64,000 nt of DNA from JABMOV01 sp964654545 (GTDB lineage Bacteria; Fidelibacterota; Marinisomatia; Marinisomatales; JABMOV01), in the NCBI GenBank assembly GCA_964654545.1, contig CAZZIU010000010.1, positions 36,574 to 100,573 of the forward strand, read 5' to 3'. This document shows, in pieces, positions 26,000-34,863 of the stretch. Made by a program: the position numbers and the translations under genes. Each line of letters opens with the position of its first letter. The first letter of the stretch is position 1. The notes under the pieces are model-generated. The model did no database searches, was not told the DNA's origin, and saw only the letters and a list, made by a program, of their open reading frames with translations.

Positions 26000-26722
26000 T
26001 TACCCTGTGAGTGTCTTGGTTTTGATAAAGGCGTCCAGATATATTTCAACCCGCCTGTTTTTCGCCCGAGCTTCCTGAAGGTCAATAGGGTTCATACCAA
26101 CTTCGTTCATGGAGATTACAGGACGAAATTCACCGTATCCCATGGCGGAAAATTTTTCTTCAGGTATTTGCGAATATTCACTTAAAAGTTTAACAATATT
26201 CAGAGCTCTGGCTGTTGATAAATCCCAGTTGGATTCAAATCTTGCAGATGTGGGTAGAGCCAAATCATCTGTATGCCCCTCACATCGAATCTCCACATTC
26301 AGATACCCACCCCGTTTTTTAATAGCGTCCAGCAAGTTGCGGTACCGCGGATCATCATCGACGTTTAGAACCTTTGACACACGGATAATGCTACCGATTT
26401 GGCGTAAGAGAGGGTGGACTATTTGACGGACATCCGCTTCCATGGAGCCGAATAATTCACCACTTGCCATGGTAATCTTTACGCCCTTTGTGACGCGCTG
26501 CACTGACACGTAGGAAGATTCGATATCCTGTAGCTCTTCGTATGTTTCATCCAATAGCATATTGATGACACGGTCGATATGTTTTTCCGCGTCATTTAAT
26601 ATGACAAGTAAGAGAATAAAGAAGGTTAATAATAAAGTAACTAAATCAGCATAGGTGACAGCCCAAGCCGTGCTTTTGGCCTTCGCTTCCGAGACGGAAA
26701 CGCCGTATTTTCTTCCAGCCAC
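26000..26722 (-). CDS. motB: MotB-like stator protein (OmpA/MotB C-terminal domain)
   Basis: The start is GTG, 3 nt after the motA stop; 240 residues. A single TM helix (YADLVTLLLTFFILLLVIL) carries the conserved proton-pathway Asp (in YADLVT). The periplasmic OmpA-like peptidoglycan-binding domain has EIRCEGHTDD, NWDLSTARALNIVKLL and ARAKNRRVEIYLD, the usual Asp/Arg that bind diaminopimelate. With MotA it forms an ion-driven rotary stator anchored to the wall. No flagellar genes are in the window, so a non-flagellar role is also possible. Confidence 0.88.
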   Translation of the reverse strand: MAGRKYGVSVSEAKAKSTAWAVTYADLVTLLLTFFILLLVILNDAEKHIDRVINMLLDETYEELQDIESSYVSVQRVTKGVKITMASGELFGSMEADVRQIVHPLLRQIGSIIRVSKVLNVDDDPRYRNLLDAIKKRGGYLNVEIRCEGHTDDLALPTSARFESNWDLSTARALNIVKLLSEYSQIPEEKFSAMGYGEFRPVISMNEVGMNPIDLQEARAKNRRVEIYLDAFIKTKTLTG

Positions 26723-26725
26723 GGA

Positions 26726-27538
26726 TTATTCTCTCTTGCGACGCATGCTGGCAGGAACGAAGGTCATTAATTTCTCGCGAATCAGAATCGGATGTTCTTT
26801 AGCATGAATGCTTATAATTCCTTCAACCATAATGGTTTTAAGCATTAATTCATCTTCAGATTTTCGCTTTAATTTTCCTCCAATAGGAAGAAAGACCAGG
26901 TTGGAAAACAATACGCCGTAGAAGGTGGTTACCAGTGCCAGACCCATACCGCCCAAAAGTTCGGCAAATTTTGCCGCCACGTCAAAGTCAATTGAATCGA
27001 CAGAACCGCCATTTCCGCCGGAAAATTTATTCATCATGACGATCAAGCCCATCACAGTTCCCAGCATCCCAAATGCAGGTGCATAGGCGCCCATGTAAAA
27101 AAAGATTTCCTGGCCGATGTTATGCCGCCGTTCTATGTTGCTTAGTTCAAGATTGAGAAAAGTTCGCAGCCGGCCCGCATCCCGTTCATTTATTGCCAGT
27201 TCGATACCGCTGCGTAAAAATTTATTATCAATTTTTTCCAGATCCGCTTCCAGTGACATGATCCCCGATTTTCTGGCTTTTTCAGCCTTTTCAACAAGGG
27301 TGTCGATCTCTTTTGAATAACTGTGACTCTCGTAAATGAAAGCGTTTTTTAAAATACCAAAGATACCAAGAACATTCCGCAGGGGGTAATTAACAATGGT
27401 TGCAGCCAATGTTCCACCAAATACTACCAGAATAGAGTTCAGGTTGAAAAACCAATAAAGATCACCATGTCCTCGAATAACCCCAACCGCAATTATACCT
27501 AAACCTGCCAATAAACCTAGAGCGGTTCCAAAATCCAT
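26726..27538 (-). CDS. motA: MotA-like stator protein (MotA/TolQ/ExbB proton channel)
   Basis: I use the ATG at 27538 (270 residues); GAGGG lies 7 nt before it, and a TTG two codons upstream is less likely. Four TM helices are seen: TALGLLAGLGIIAVGV, LNSILVVFGGTLAATIV, YMGAYAPAFGMLGTVMGLIVMM and GLALVTTFYGVLFSNLVFLPI. The Pro in YAPAFGMLG and the charged loop with Arg/Glu (INERDAGRLRTFLNLELSNIERRHN) match MotA/PomA. It forms the 5:2 stator with MotB. Confidence 0.9.
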   Translation of the reverse strand: MDFGTALGLLAGLGIIAVGVIRGHGDLYWFFNLNSILVVFGGTLAATIVNYPLRNVLGIFGILKNAFIYESHSYSKEIDTLVEKAEKARKSGIMSLEADLEKIDNKFLRSGIELAINERDAGRLRTFLNLELSNIERRHNIGQEIFFYMGAYAPAFGMLGTVMGLIVMMNKFSGGNGGSVDSIDFDVAAKFAELLGGMGLALVTTFYGVLFSNLVFLPIGGKLKRKSEDELMLKTIMVEGIISIHAKEHPILIREKLMTFVPASMRRKRE

Positions 27539-27619
27539 AACCAATCCCTCGCAATAATGTTACCACGTAAATTAGGGTGATTAAAAACCGAACTTCAAGA
27601 ACTCTTCATTGCGTTAAGT

Positions 27620-28888
27620 ATGGCAAAATTTACTACTTTGGATGATCGACTTACCTATCTCTATGCTCTCGAAAGAAAAGGTATAAAGGTGGGTTTAAAG
27701 CATACTGAGGATTTGCTGGCTCGGTGCGGTAATCCACACCATGAATTTCCCAGTATTCATATTGCCGGCACCAACGGAAAAGGATCAACGGCGGCGGTAG
27801 TCCATGCGATTTTGGTAGAATCGGGCTACAAAGTAGGATTATATACGTCGCCCCATCTGGTTCAATTCAATGAGCGTGTTCGGATCAATGGTAAACCGAT
27901 TTCAGATGAAGATATCGTTCAGTTTGTTGATCGATATAATCAGGATTTTGATGCGATAAATTCAACATTTTTTGAAACAACCACTGCACTCGCATTTTGG
28001 TATTTTGCGAAACAGAAAGTAGATGTCGCAGTGATTGAAACAGGCTTGGGCGGTCGTCTGGATTCCACCAATGTACTTGTTCCTGAAATTACTGTAATTA
28101 CGCCAATTGATTTAGACCATGGGCACATATTGGGCAATACAATACTGGAAATTGCTAAAGAAAAGGCAGGCATTATTAAACCTTCCATACCGCTGATACT
28201 CGCCCCACAACCCATCGCAGCAAAAGATGTAATTGAAAAGGTCGCGCATGAAAAAAATGCACGCTTGTACAATCCTGACCCACCTTACGATATTAAAATT
28301 TCTGCAATCGGCACCCAATTCAAATGGCATACCGATTTGTTTAATTTGCCTCTAATTGGTTTTCATCAGGCCACTAATACCGTTTTAGGAATGCAAACGG
28401 CAATGGTATTTGATAGTTCAATTTCCATTGACAAAATTCAGAGTGGACTAAGAAACATTCGTTGGCCAGGACGATTACAAATTGTTGGGGAAGACCCAAT
28501 GTTTATGTACGATGTTGCACATAATGGACACGGGTTAAACAGTCTTCTGCAATCGCTAAAACATTTTAGTAATAAAAGACCGGTTGGCATAATGGCGCTA
28601 AAAGAAGACAAGGAAATCTCTGGTATAGCATCTCTATTGAAGAATCAGTTTAGCACCCTGATGGTAACAACCGAACCCAACATGGGTTTAATGGAAACGA
28701 AAGAACTTAAACGCACATTGGAGAAACACAATGTTATTTGTGAGGAGTCAAAAAGCATCAGGGATGCGGTGCGCAAAGCCAAAGATTTATTGGAAGAAAG
28801 CCAAATGGGATTAATTTTTGGCAGCCACTATATTGGAAAAGCAGTTTTTGAAGTATTTGATTTTTCCTTTGACACAGGAGCGATTTGA
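27620..28888 (+). CDS. folC: Dihydrofolate synthase/folylpolyglutamate synthase FolC
   Basis: The 422-residue protein has the Mur-ligase-type P-loop HIAGTNGKGSTAAVVHAIL, the TSPHLVQFNERVRING omega-loop region, ETGLGGRLDSTN, and ITPIDLDHGHILGNTILEIAKEKAGIIK with the carbamylated Lys region. The C-terminal domain has DVAHNGHGLNSLLQ. It adds glutamate to dihydropteroate or folates. It is divergent from motAB and upstream of rho; a possible terminator separates it from rho. Confidence 0.96.
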   Translation: MAKFTTLDDRLTYLYALERKGIKVGLKHTEDLLARCGNPHHEFPSIHIAGTNGKGSTAAVVHAILVESGYKVGLYTSPHLVQFNERVRINGKPISDEDIVQFVDRYNQDFDAINSTFFETTTALAFWYFAKQKVDVAVIETGLGGRLDSTNVLVPEITVITPIDLDHGHILGNTILEIAKEKAGIIKPSIPLILAPQPIAAKDVIEKVAHEKNARLYNPDPPYDIKISAIGTQFKWHTDLFNLPLIGFHQATNTVLGMQTAMVFDSSISIDKIQSGLRNIRWPGRLQIVGEDPMFMYDVAHNGHGLNSLLQSLKHFSNKRPVGIMALKEDKEISGIASLLKNQFSTLMVTTEPNMGLMETKELKRTLEKHNVICEESKSIRDAVRKAKDLLEESQMGLIFGSHYIGKAVFEVFDFSFDTGAI

Positions 28889-28900
28889 TGTAATTTAACT

Positions 28901-28932
28901 CTTCGGATATTTATTCTCATCGAAGGTTTTTT
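28901..28932 (+). terminator. Weak intrinsic terminator after folC
   Basis: CTTCG (28901-28905) and CGAAG (28921-28925) form a short stem with a 15-nt loop, followed by GTTTTTT. It lies 13 nt after the folC stop and 50 nt before rho. The short stem makes efficiency uncertain. Confidence 0.4.
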
Positions 28933-28983
28933 CGTTTAGTACGCAATCCCCCACAAGCATAAGTAAACCACAAGGTTTGTAAA

Positions 28984-30231
28984 ATGGATATTAATGAACT
29001 ACAAGCCCAGAAAATCAAGGATTTAACTAAAGTTGCGCAGGAACTTGAAATCCAGGGTTTTTCAGGCCTTAACAAACAAGAACTAATTGTAAAAATTCTC
29101 CAGGCACATGCTGAGAAGCAAGGCTCCCTTTATGCCAGAGGCACATTGGAAGTATTAAATGATGGCTATGGGTTTTTACGCAGCGCAGATTTTAATTATT
29201 TACCTGGACCGGACGATATTTATGTCAGTCCTTCTCAGATTAAGCGGTTTGGTCTGCGCACCGGGCATCGCGTCGCCGGTCAAATACGACCCCCAAAATC
29301 CAAAGAGCGATTTTACGCACTTTTAAAAGTTGATTTGGTGAATGAACGTCCTCCGGCGGATGTTAGACAAGCGATTTTATTTGAAAACCTAACCCCCGCT
29401 TTCCCGGAAGAAAAATTTAATCTGGAAGGCGATATGAAAAACATGTCCATGCGTATAATGGATTTGTTTTCTCCTGTTGGAAAAGGCCAAAGAGCGCTTA
29501 TTGTGGCTCAACCCAAAACGGGGAAAACGGTATTATTGCAGAAAATGGCAAATACCATTCGCCAGAATCATCCGGACACAAAAATGATGATTCTGTTGAT
29601 TGATGAGCGTCCGGAAGAAGTAACGGACATGAAACGCAACGTAGACGCGGAAGTTGTCTCTTCAACATTTGATGAGGCCCCCGAACGCCATGTAGCCGTC
29701 GCCGACATGGTGCTACAAAGAGCAAAACGCATGGTGGAATATGGCGAAGATGTGGTGATTCTATTGGATAGTATTACACGATTGGCACGCGCCCACAATG
29801 CCGTAATTCCTCATAGCGGTAAAATATTATCAGGTGGTGTTGATACCAATGCACTAAAGAAACCAAAACAGTTTTTTGGAGCCGCTAGAAATATTGAGGA
29901 AGGTGGAAGCCTGACAATTATAGCCACTGCCCTTATTGACACCGGTAGTCGCATGGATGACGTAATTTTTGAAGAGTTTAAGGGCACCGGAAATCTCGAA
30001 TTAGTTTTAGATCGTCGGCTAAGCGACAGAAGAATATATCCATCCTTCGATATAATACGGTCAGGAACACGGCGAGAAGAACTGTTGTTGTCCAAGAAAA
30101 CGCTTGGAAGATTGTGGATCTTGCGGAAACTCCTCAACGAGATGAACGTAATTGAAGCAATGGAATTTTTACAAGAACGAATGAAGAGGACAAAATCTAA
30201 CGAAGAATTTTTAGATAATATGAGTGGTTAA
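28984..30231 (+). CDS. rho: Transcription termination factor Rho
   Basis: The 415-residue protein has the usual Rho layout: N-terminal SAP-like helical domain (INELQAQKIKDLTKVAQELEI), cold-shock RNA-binding domain (GYGFLRSADFNYLPGPDDIYVSPSQI), Walker A AQPKTGKT at 175-182, Walker B (DVVILLDSITRLARAHN) and the Q/R loops (LSGGVDTNALKKPKQFFGAARN). It is a hexameric RNA helicase that ends transcription. It is followed after 45 nt by the Cas6-like gene on the same strand. Confidence 0.98.
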   Translation: MDINELQAQKIKDLTKVAQELEIQGFSGLNKQELIVKILQAHAEKQGSLYARGTLEVLNDGYGFLRSADFNYLPGPDDIYVSPSQIKRFGLRTGHRVAGQIRPPKSKERFYALLKVDLVNERPPADVRQAILFENLTPAFPEEKFNLEGDMKNMSMRIMDLFSPVGKGQRALIVAQPKTGKTVLLQKMANTIRQNHPDTKMMILLIDERPEEVTDMKRNVDAEVVSSTFDEAPERHVAVADMVLQRAKRMVEYGEDVVILLDSITRLARAHNAVIPHSGKILSGGVDTNALKKPKQFFGAARNIEEGGSLTIIATALIDTGSRMDDVIFEEFKGTGNLELVLDRRLSDRRIYPSFDIIRSGTRREELLLSKKTLGRLWILRKLLNEMNVIEAMEFLQERMKRTKSNEEFLDNMSG

Positions 30232-30276
30232 TACCACATCTTAGCAAGATAGTTAGCATATTAGTGAGGTATAGAA

Positions 30277-31227
30277 ATGGAAGATGAAAGAATAATAGTA
30301 CCGTCTGTCACGGTCAAACTGGTTACGGATAAGCCAGTAAAGAAAACTCCCTACCAGGTAAAAGGAGTGTTCATGAAGCATTTTCCCGATGAAGAAATCG
30401 TACCAATGTTGGACGGCAGGTATCGGGAAAAATTTCTTTATCCGCGGGTTCAGGTGAAAATATTAAATGAACAAATTTATATCCTGGGTTTGAATGAAGG
30501 CGTTGATCCAGTTTTATCATTAGTAGAAAAATTTGATTTTCTGGATTTTGGGAATATTACATTTCAGGTTCTTGGTGCCGATGTAGACAAATATGACAAT
30601 CGCTTTCGCCCAACAAATCGGTTGATTCGTTACCGGTTTATAACACCCTGGGTAGCCCTGAATCAGATCACCGGGAGCCGCTATCGGTTTTTGAATAATG
30701 CAGAACGAGCCGTTTTCCTCAATCGTTTACTTGGACAAAATATTGTATTCCTGGCGCGCGAGATGGGAATGGATATTGAAAAGAAGATTTATACCAAAAC
30801 GTCGCTCACGTCTCTTTTCCCAAAACCGGTGGATGAGCACAATTGGGGTGCTTTTACAGGTGAATTCAGAACCAATTTTATATTGCCAAACTATATCGGT
30901 GTTGGAAACGGAATTACCCGTGGTTATGGTACAATCTATGGTTTATTCAATCCGGAAATGTTCCAATTCGATGAGGGTAATGTTGAGCCGGAAGAACTGG
31001 AAGATGCAGGCGTTGAAGAAATATCAAGCGATGACACTGAGTTGGAGGCGGTGGATGTAGCCGATGTGCCTCAGCCGCGAAAACGGAGACCGGCAGAAAA
31101 AAAACCTGGTCGTGGACGTCGTAAAGTTCTATCAGAGGAATTTGATATTGAAGAGGATGAGGAAGAAATAGGCGAAGACGATCGTTTCAATCGGCCCGAG
31201 TTTCATAAAAAACAGCATGATCTGTAG
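30277..31227 (+). CDS. Orphan Cas6b-like RNA endonuclease-fold protein with charged C-terminal tail
   Basis: The 316-residue protein is not an ordinary rho-operon gene. Residues 24-85 (YQVKGVFMKHFPDEE, then YPRVQVKILNEQIYILGLNEG) resemble the first ferredoxin-like domain of Cas6, where an N-terminal His, here His35, is often catalytic. YRFITPWVALNQ at 119-130 and FILPNYIGVGNGITRGYGTI at 201-220 match the second domain and the Gly-rich loop that binds RNA. From about 223 to 316 the chain is a low-complexity tail: acidic, then strongly basic (PRKRRPAEKKPGRGRRK), then acidic. Cas6 proteins cut CRISPR precursor RNA, but no array or other cas gene is in this window. GAGG precedes the ATG by 8 nt. 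Fold call from motifs only; function unknown. Confidence 0.7.
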   Translation: MEDERIIVPSVTVKLVTDKPVKKTPYQVKGVFMKHFPDEEIVPMLDGRYREKFLYPRVQVKILNEQIYILGLNEGVDPVLSLVEKFDFLDFGNITFQVLGADVDKYDNRFRPTNRLIRYRFITPWVALNQITGSRYRFLNNAERAVFLNRLLGQNIVFLAREMGMDIEKKIYTKTSLTSLFPKPVDEHNWGAFTGEFRTNFILPNYIGVGNGITRGYGTIYGLFNPEMFQFDEGNVEPEELEDAGVEEISSDDTELEAVDVADVPQPRKRRPAEKKPGRGRRKVLSEEFDIEEDEEEIGEDDRFNRPEFHKKQHDL

Positions 31228-31232
31228 ATTGC

Positions 31233-32429
31233 ATGTCATCCATTACATTAGCTGACAGAGTTCACAAGGTAAAACCCTCCTTTACTCTGGAGATGGCAGG
31301 GAAAGCTGCCGCTCTGCGCGAGGCAGGGAAAGATGTGATCAATTTTAGTGTTGGTGAACCGGACTTTAACACACCGGAGAATATCCGGCAGGCAGGTCAT
31401 GATGCTATAGAAAATGGGTTTACCAAATACACCGCTGGCGCCGGTATGATGGAATTACGAAGAGCAATATGCGGTAAACTGAAACGTGAAAATGATATGG
31501 AATTTTCACCGTCACAGGTCCTTGTCTCCAACGGTGAAAAACAGAGTCTTTACTTGGCGTGCCAGGCCCTTTTTCAGGAGGGCGATGAAGTGATTGTGTT
31601 TTCACCCTACTGGGTTTCATTTCCTGAATTTGTAAGTTTGGCAGACGCAACACCAATCTTTGTAAATACAGTAGCGAAAAAGCAGTTTGAACCGGACTGG
31701 AATGACTTGGAAAATAAAATTACGAACCGGACGAAGGGTGTAATTTTTAATTCCCCGTCTAACCCAACCGGCGGAGTATGGTCAAATGAAGCTGTTACCC
31801 AATTGCTGGCATTAGCATCAAAGCATAATTGGGTGGTGATTTCTGATGAATGTTATGAGCGGCTGGTATTTGACACGAAGTTTGTAAGCGCTGAAAAGTT
31901 AAACGCAGTTGGCGCAAATATTATCACCTGCATGAGTTTGTCAAAAACATATGCCATGACCGGCTGGCGGATCGGATATGCCGCCGGAGATGAAACGGTG
32001 ATAAAGGCCATGACTAAAATTCAAGGACAGGCTACCTCCTGTGCCAATGCCATTGGACAAAAAGCGGCCATAGAAGCACTGAATGGCGATCAATCTGCTG
32101 TGGAAGAAATGCGGCAAACGTTTATGGAACGACGGGATTTAATTGTTGGTCTGTTAAATGACATACCGGGTATTCACTGCGGATTACCCGGTGGAGCATT
32201 TTATGCCTTCCCGGATTTTACCGCATATATGGGAAAGACATATAATGAACGCCTCATAAAAGATTCGTTCGGAATGTCAGATTATCTCCTGGAAATGGCG
32301 AAAGTGGTCACAGTCCCAGGCGATGGATTTGGTGCAAAGGGACACATTCGGTTTTCCTTTGCGATCGGCAAACATCAAATACGCGATGGAATCCAGCGTG
32401 TAAAAAAAGTTTTAGAACAATTAGTATAG
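31233..32429 (+). CDS. Class I PLP aminotransferase (aspartate aminotransferase type)
   Basis: The 398-residue protein has the N-terminal SVGEPDFNTPENI, SPSNPTGG, ISDECYERLVF, and SLSKTYAMTGWRIGYAAG with the PLP Schiff-base Lys238, plus the substrate-carboxylate Arg region near HIRFSFA. It most likely interconverts aspartate and oxaloacetate (type Ib), but related amino acids are possible. Its ATG starts 5 nt after the stop of the Cas6-like gene, so the two are probably in one transcript with rho and rpmE. Confidence 0.94.
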   Translation: MSSITLADRVHKVKPSFTLEMAGKAAALREAGKDVINFSVGEPDFNTPENIRQAGHDAIENGFTKYTAGAGMMELRRAICGKLKRENDMEFSPSQVLVSNGEKQSLYLACQALFQEGDEVIVFSPYWVSFPEFVSLADATPIFVNTVAKKQFEPDWNDLENKITNRTKGVIFNSPSNPTGGVWSNEAVTQLLALASKHNWVVISDECYERLVFDTKFVSAEKLNAVGANIITCMSLSKTYAMTGWRIGYAAGDETVIKAMTKIQGQATSCANAIGQKAAIEALNGDQSAVEEMRQTFMERRDLIVGLLNDIPGIHCGLPGGAFYAFPDFTAYMGKTYNERLIKDSFGMSDYLLEMAKVVTVPGDGFGAKGHIRFSFAIGKHQIRDGIQRVKKVLEQLV

Positions 32430-32443
32430 AATAGGAGTAAAGG

Positions 32444-32644
32444 ATGAAACAAGATATCCATCCTGATTATCAACTTGGAACCGTGCATTGCGTTTGCGGG
32501 AATACATTTCAGGTGTACAGCACACTGGGCGACCAACGTGTTGAAATCTGCAACCAGTGCCATCCCTTTTTTACCGGGAAACAAAAATTGATTGATACGG
32601 CCGGACGTATTGAACAATTCAAAAAGAAATACGGTAAAAAGTAA
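32444..32644 (+). CDS. rpmE: 50S ribosomal protein L31 (zinc-binding form)
   Basis: The 66-residue protein has the start MKQDIHPDY, the four zinc-ligand cysteines Cys16, Cys18, Cys36 and Cys39 and the CHPFFTGKQKLIDTAGRIEQF signature of L31. The complete Cys set makes it the C+ (zinc) type. It sits in the B-site bridge of the ribosome. AGGAG precedes the ATG. It is immediately followed by a terminator-like hairpin. Confidence 0.97.
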   Translation: MKQDIHPDYQLGTVHCVCGNTFQVYSTLGDQRVEICNQCHPFFTGKQKLIDTAGRIEQFKKKYGKK

Positions 32645-32659
32645 CCCACCGCATTACAT

Positions 32660-32699
32660 GGCTTTCTTTTAACCCGTTGGGTGGGGGAAGCCTTTTTTT
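32660..32699 (+). terminator. Terminator hairpin whose 3' arm contains the next gene's Shine-Dalgarno
   Basis: GGCTT (32660-32664) pairs with AAGCC (32688-32692), with an inner AACCC-GTT-GGGT stem, and a run of seven T follows at 32693-32699, directly before the ATG at 32700. The GGGGGAAG at 32683-32690 within the 3' arm is also the only ribosome-binding site for the DUF1385 gene, so folding should both end rpmE transcripts and hide that site. Confidence 0.6.
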
Positions 32700-33668
32700 A
32701 TGAAAAAAATCATACAACTACTGGTAGCAAAACCATCGATTCTTGTTGGCGGACAAGCTGTAATCGAAGGTGTCATGATGCGCGTCCCCGGGGCATATGC
32801 AACGGCTGTGCGTACTCCTTCTGGTGAAATTCAGGTTGATCGGCATAAATTTGTGTCCAGGACGGAGACATCAAGATTTTGGAAAAAACCGGTCCTGCGA
32901 GGGGTAATGGGGTTGTTTGAAGCCATGCGGATTGGCTTTCGCACACTACAATGGTCCGCGGATATCGCTATGCCGGAAGAAAAGGATTCTAATCCAAAAG
33001 GTTCAAACGTTGGAAATTTCTTCTCAACATTGTTTGCTGTGGGATTAGCCATCTCTTTGTTCATGGTATTGCCGTATGTGCTAACAACCTATGTTTTTCA
33101 TCTTGAAAAGGCAGCCCTTTCGTTTAACCTGGTCGCAGGAGGAATGCGTATAACCTTTTTTGTTATTTATCTTATGTTAATTTCCTTAATGAAAGATGTT
33201 AAGCGTCTGTTCAAAAATCATGGTGCGGAACACAAAGTGGTATACAATTTTGAATCAGGCAGATCGATAACAGTAGAAAATGCCCAGAGCTTTCCAACAC
33301 AACATCCGCGATGCGGAACCAGCTTTATGTTTATTGTCCTGATAATTGCAATTCTGGCATTCGCACTGGTGGATACTGTCGCTATTGCTTTGATAGGTCA
33401 ATTGTCGATTCCTCTGAGATTGTTTATACATTTGCCCTTGATCCCTCTGGTTGCCGGAATATCCTATGAAGGAATTAAGATTACATCTAGACATGGTGAT
33501 AAAGCGCTGTTTCGCGCGTTACGTGCACCAGGTCTATGGTTACAAAACATTACCACAAAACAGCCTGACGATGACATGGTTGAAGTTGCTATAACTGCGC
33601 TCCGTGAAGCTTTTGGTGAAAAAATAAACGAATACGAAGGTAAGTCCTTTACCGCTGAAGCTGTCTGA
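32700..33668 (+). CDS. DUF1385 membrane protein (YqhQ-like)
   Basis: The 322-residue protein carries the DUF1385 signature VGGQAVIEGVMMR near the N-terminus. HGAEHKVVYNFESG and PTQHPRCGTSFMFIVLIIAILAFA are the central conserved blocks, together with 4-5 TM helices. The His, Glu and Cys of HGAEHK and HPRCGTS could bind metal, but biochemical function is unknown. DUF1385 genes are commonly found just upstream of prfA, as here, with a 1-nt overlap (TGATG). The ATG immediately follows the T-tract of the rpmE terminator. Confidence 0.92.
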   Translation: MKKIIQLLVAKPSILVGGQAVIEGVMMRVPGAYATAVRTPSGEIQVDRHKFVSRTETSRFWKKPVLRGVMGLFEAMRIGFRTLQWSADIAMPEEKDSNPKGSNVGNFFSTLFAVGLAISLFMVLPYVLTTYVFHLEKAALSFNLVAGGMRITFFVIYLMLISLMKDVKRLFKNHGAEHKVVYNFESGRSITVENAQSFPTQHPRCGTSFMFIVLIIAILAFALVDTVAIALIGQLSIPLRLFIHLPLIPLVAGISYEGIKITSRHGDKALFRALRAPGLWLQNITTKQPDDDMVEVAITALREAFGEKINEYEGKSFTAEAV

Positions 33669-34735
33669 TGGAAGAAAAACTAAAACAAATTATCGAACGC
33701 TACACCAATCTAGCAGAAATGATGGCTGATCCCGTTATCCTCTCAGACCAAAATAAATTGCGTGAAACCGCACAAGAGCACAGCCATCTGGAACCCATTG
33801 TTCGGTGTGCAAAAAACTATCTGGATGTAACAAATCGTATTAATGAAGACAAATCGGTTTTGGACGGAGATGATGCTGAATTAAAAGAACTGGTTCAAGA
33901 AGAAATCCCCGAGCTGGAAGAAGAACAACAATCGCTGGAAGAAGAATTAAAAGTTCTGATGCTACCCAAAGACCCGAACGATGATAAAAATACAATAGTA
34001 GAAATCCGGGCCGGTACGGGTGGCGACGAAGCGGCCCTCTTTGCCGGAGATTTATTTCGAATGTATACCCGCTTTGCTGAGCGCTCTGGGTTGCAATCTG
34101 AAGTAATGGATATGAACGATACTGGTATCGGTGGGGTTAAAGAAGTAATATTTTCTGTAAAGGGCCGAGGTGTATATGGTTTGATGAAGTTTGAAAGCGG
34201 CGTTCACCGAGTGCAACGTGTGCCGAAGACAGAAGCAGGAGGCCGGGTACATACGTCCGCCGCAACAGTAGCGGTCTTGCCGGAGGCGGAAGAAGCGGAT
34301 ATCGAAATCAATGAAAACGATCTGAAAATTGATACGTATAGGTCCAGTGGTGCTGGTGGCCAGCATGTAAATAAAACAGAATCCGCAATTCGTATCACCC
34401 ACCTCCCCACAGGATTGGTGGTAACCTGCCAGGATGAAAAATCACAGCATAAAAACCGCGCCGCCGCCATGAAAGTTTTGCGATCACGATTGCTTGCACA
34501 AGAACAGGAACGTCTAGCCTCAGAACGGGCTGAAGTGAGAAAACTACAGGTAAGCACGGGAGATCGATCGGCCAAAATTCGTACCTATAATTTCCCCCAG
34601 GGGCGAGTGACTGATCATCGCATTAATCTCACACTCTATCAATTGGAAGCCATTTTGGATGGCGATTTGGCAGAAATAATTGAACGATTGCGTTTGGCGG
34701 ACCAGCAGGAGCGACTGGCTGCTATAGGAGAATAA
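33668..34735 (+). CDS. prfA: Peptide chain release factor 1
   Basis: The 355-residue protein has the universally conserved GGQ at 230-232 in SSGAGGQHVNKTESAIRI, which drives peptidyl-tRNA hydrolysis. The codon-reading motif is PKT at 186-188 (P-x-T, class RF1: UAA/UAG). The N-terminal helical domain contains DPVILSDQNKLRETAQE. Domain 3 ends in IRTYNFPQGRVTDHRINLTLY. It overlaps the DUF1385 gene by 1 nt and is followed after 128 nt by prmC, its methyltransferase. Confidence 0.98.
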   Translation: MEEKLKQIIERYTNLAEMMADPVILSDQNKLRETAQEHSHLEPIVRCAKNYLDVTNRINEDKSVLDGDDAELKELVQEEIPELEEEQQSLEEELKVLMLPKDPNDDKNTIVEIRAGTGGDEAALFAGDLFRMYTRFAERSGLQSEVMDMNDTGIGGVKEVIFSVKGRGVYGLMKFESGVHRVQRVPKTEAGGRVHTSAATVAVLPEAEEADIEINENDLKIDTYRSSGAGGQHVNKTESAIRITHLPTGLVVTCQDEKSQHKNRAAAMKVLRSRLLAQEQERLASERAEVRKLQVSTGDRSAKIRTYNFPQGRVTDHRINLTLYQLEAILDGDLAEIIERLRLADQQERLAAIGE

Positions 34736-34863
34736 TGCATTTCTAAGCGACCAATCGAAGATTCGTCTTGATATTATTTATACCCTATAATTCCCGGCCC
34801 TGTTAAATCAGAAATTTTCACTCTAATTCTTAATTATTAAAACAACAGAAACTCCTAAATTGA

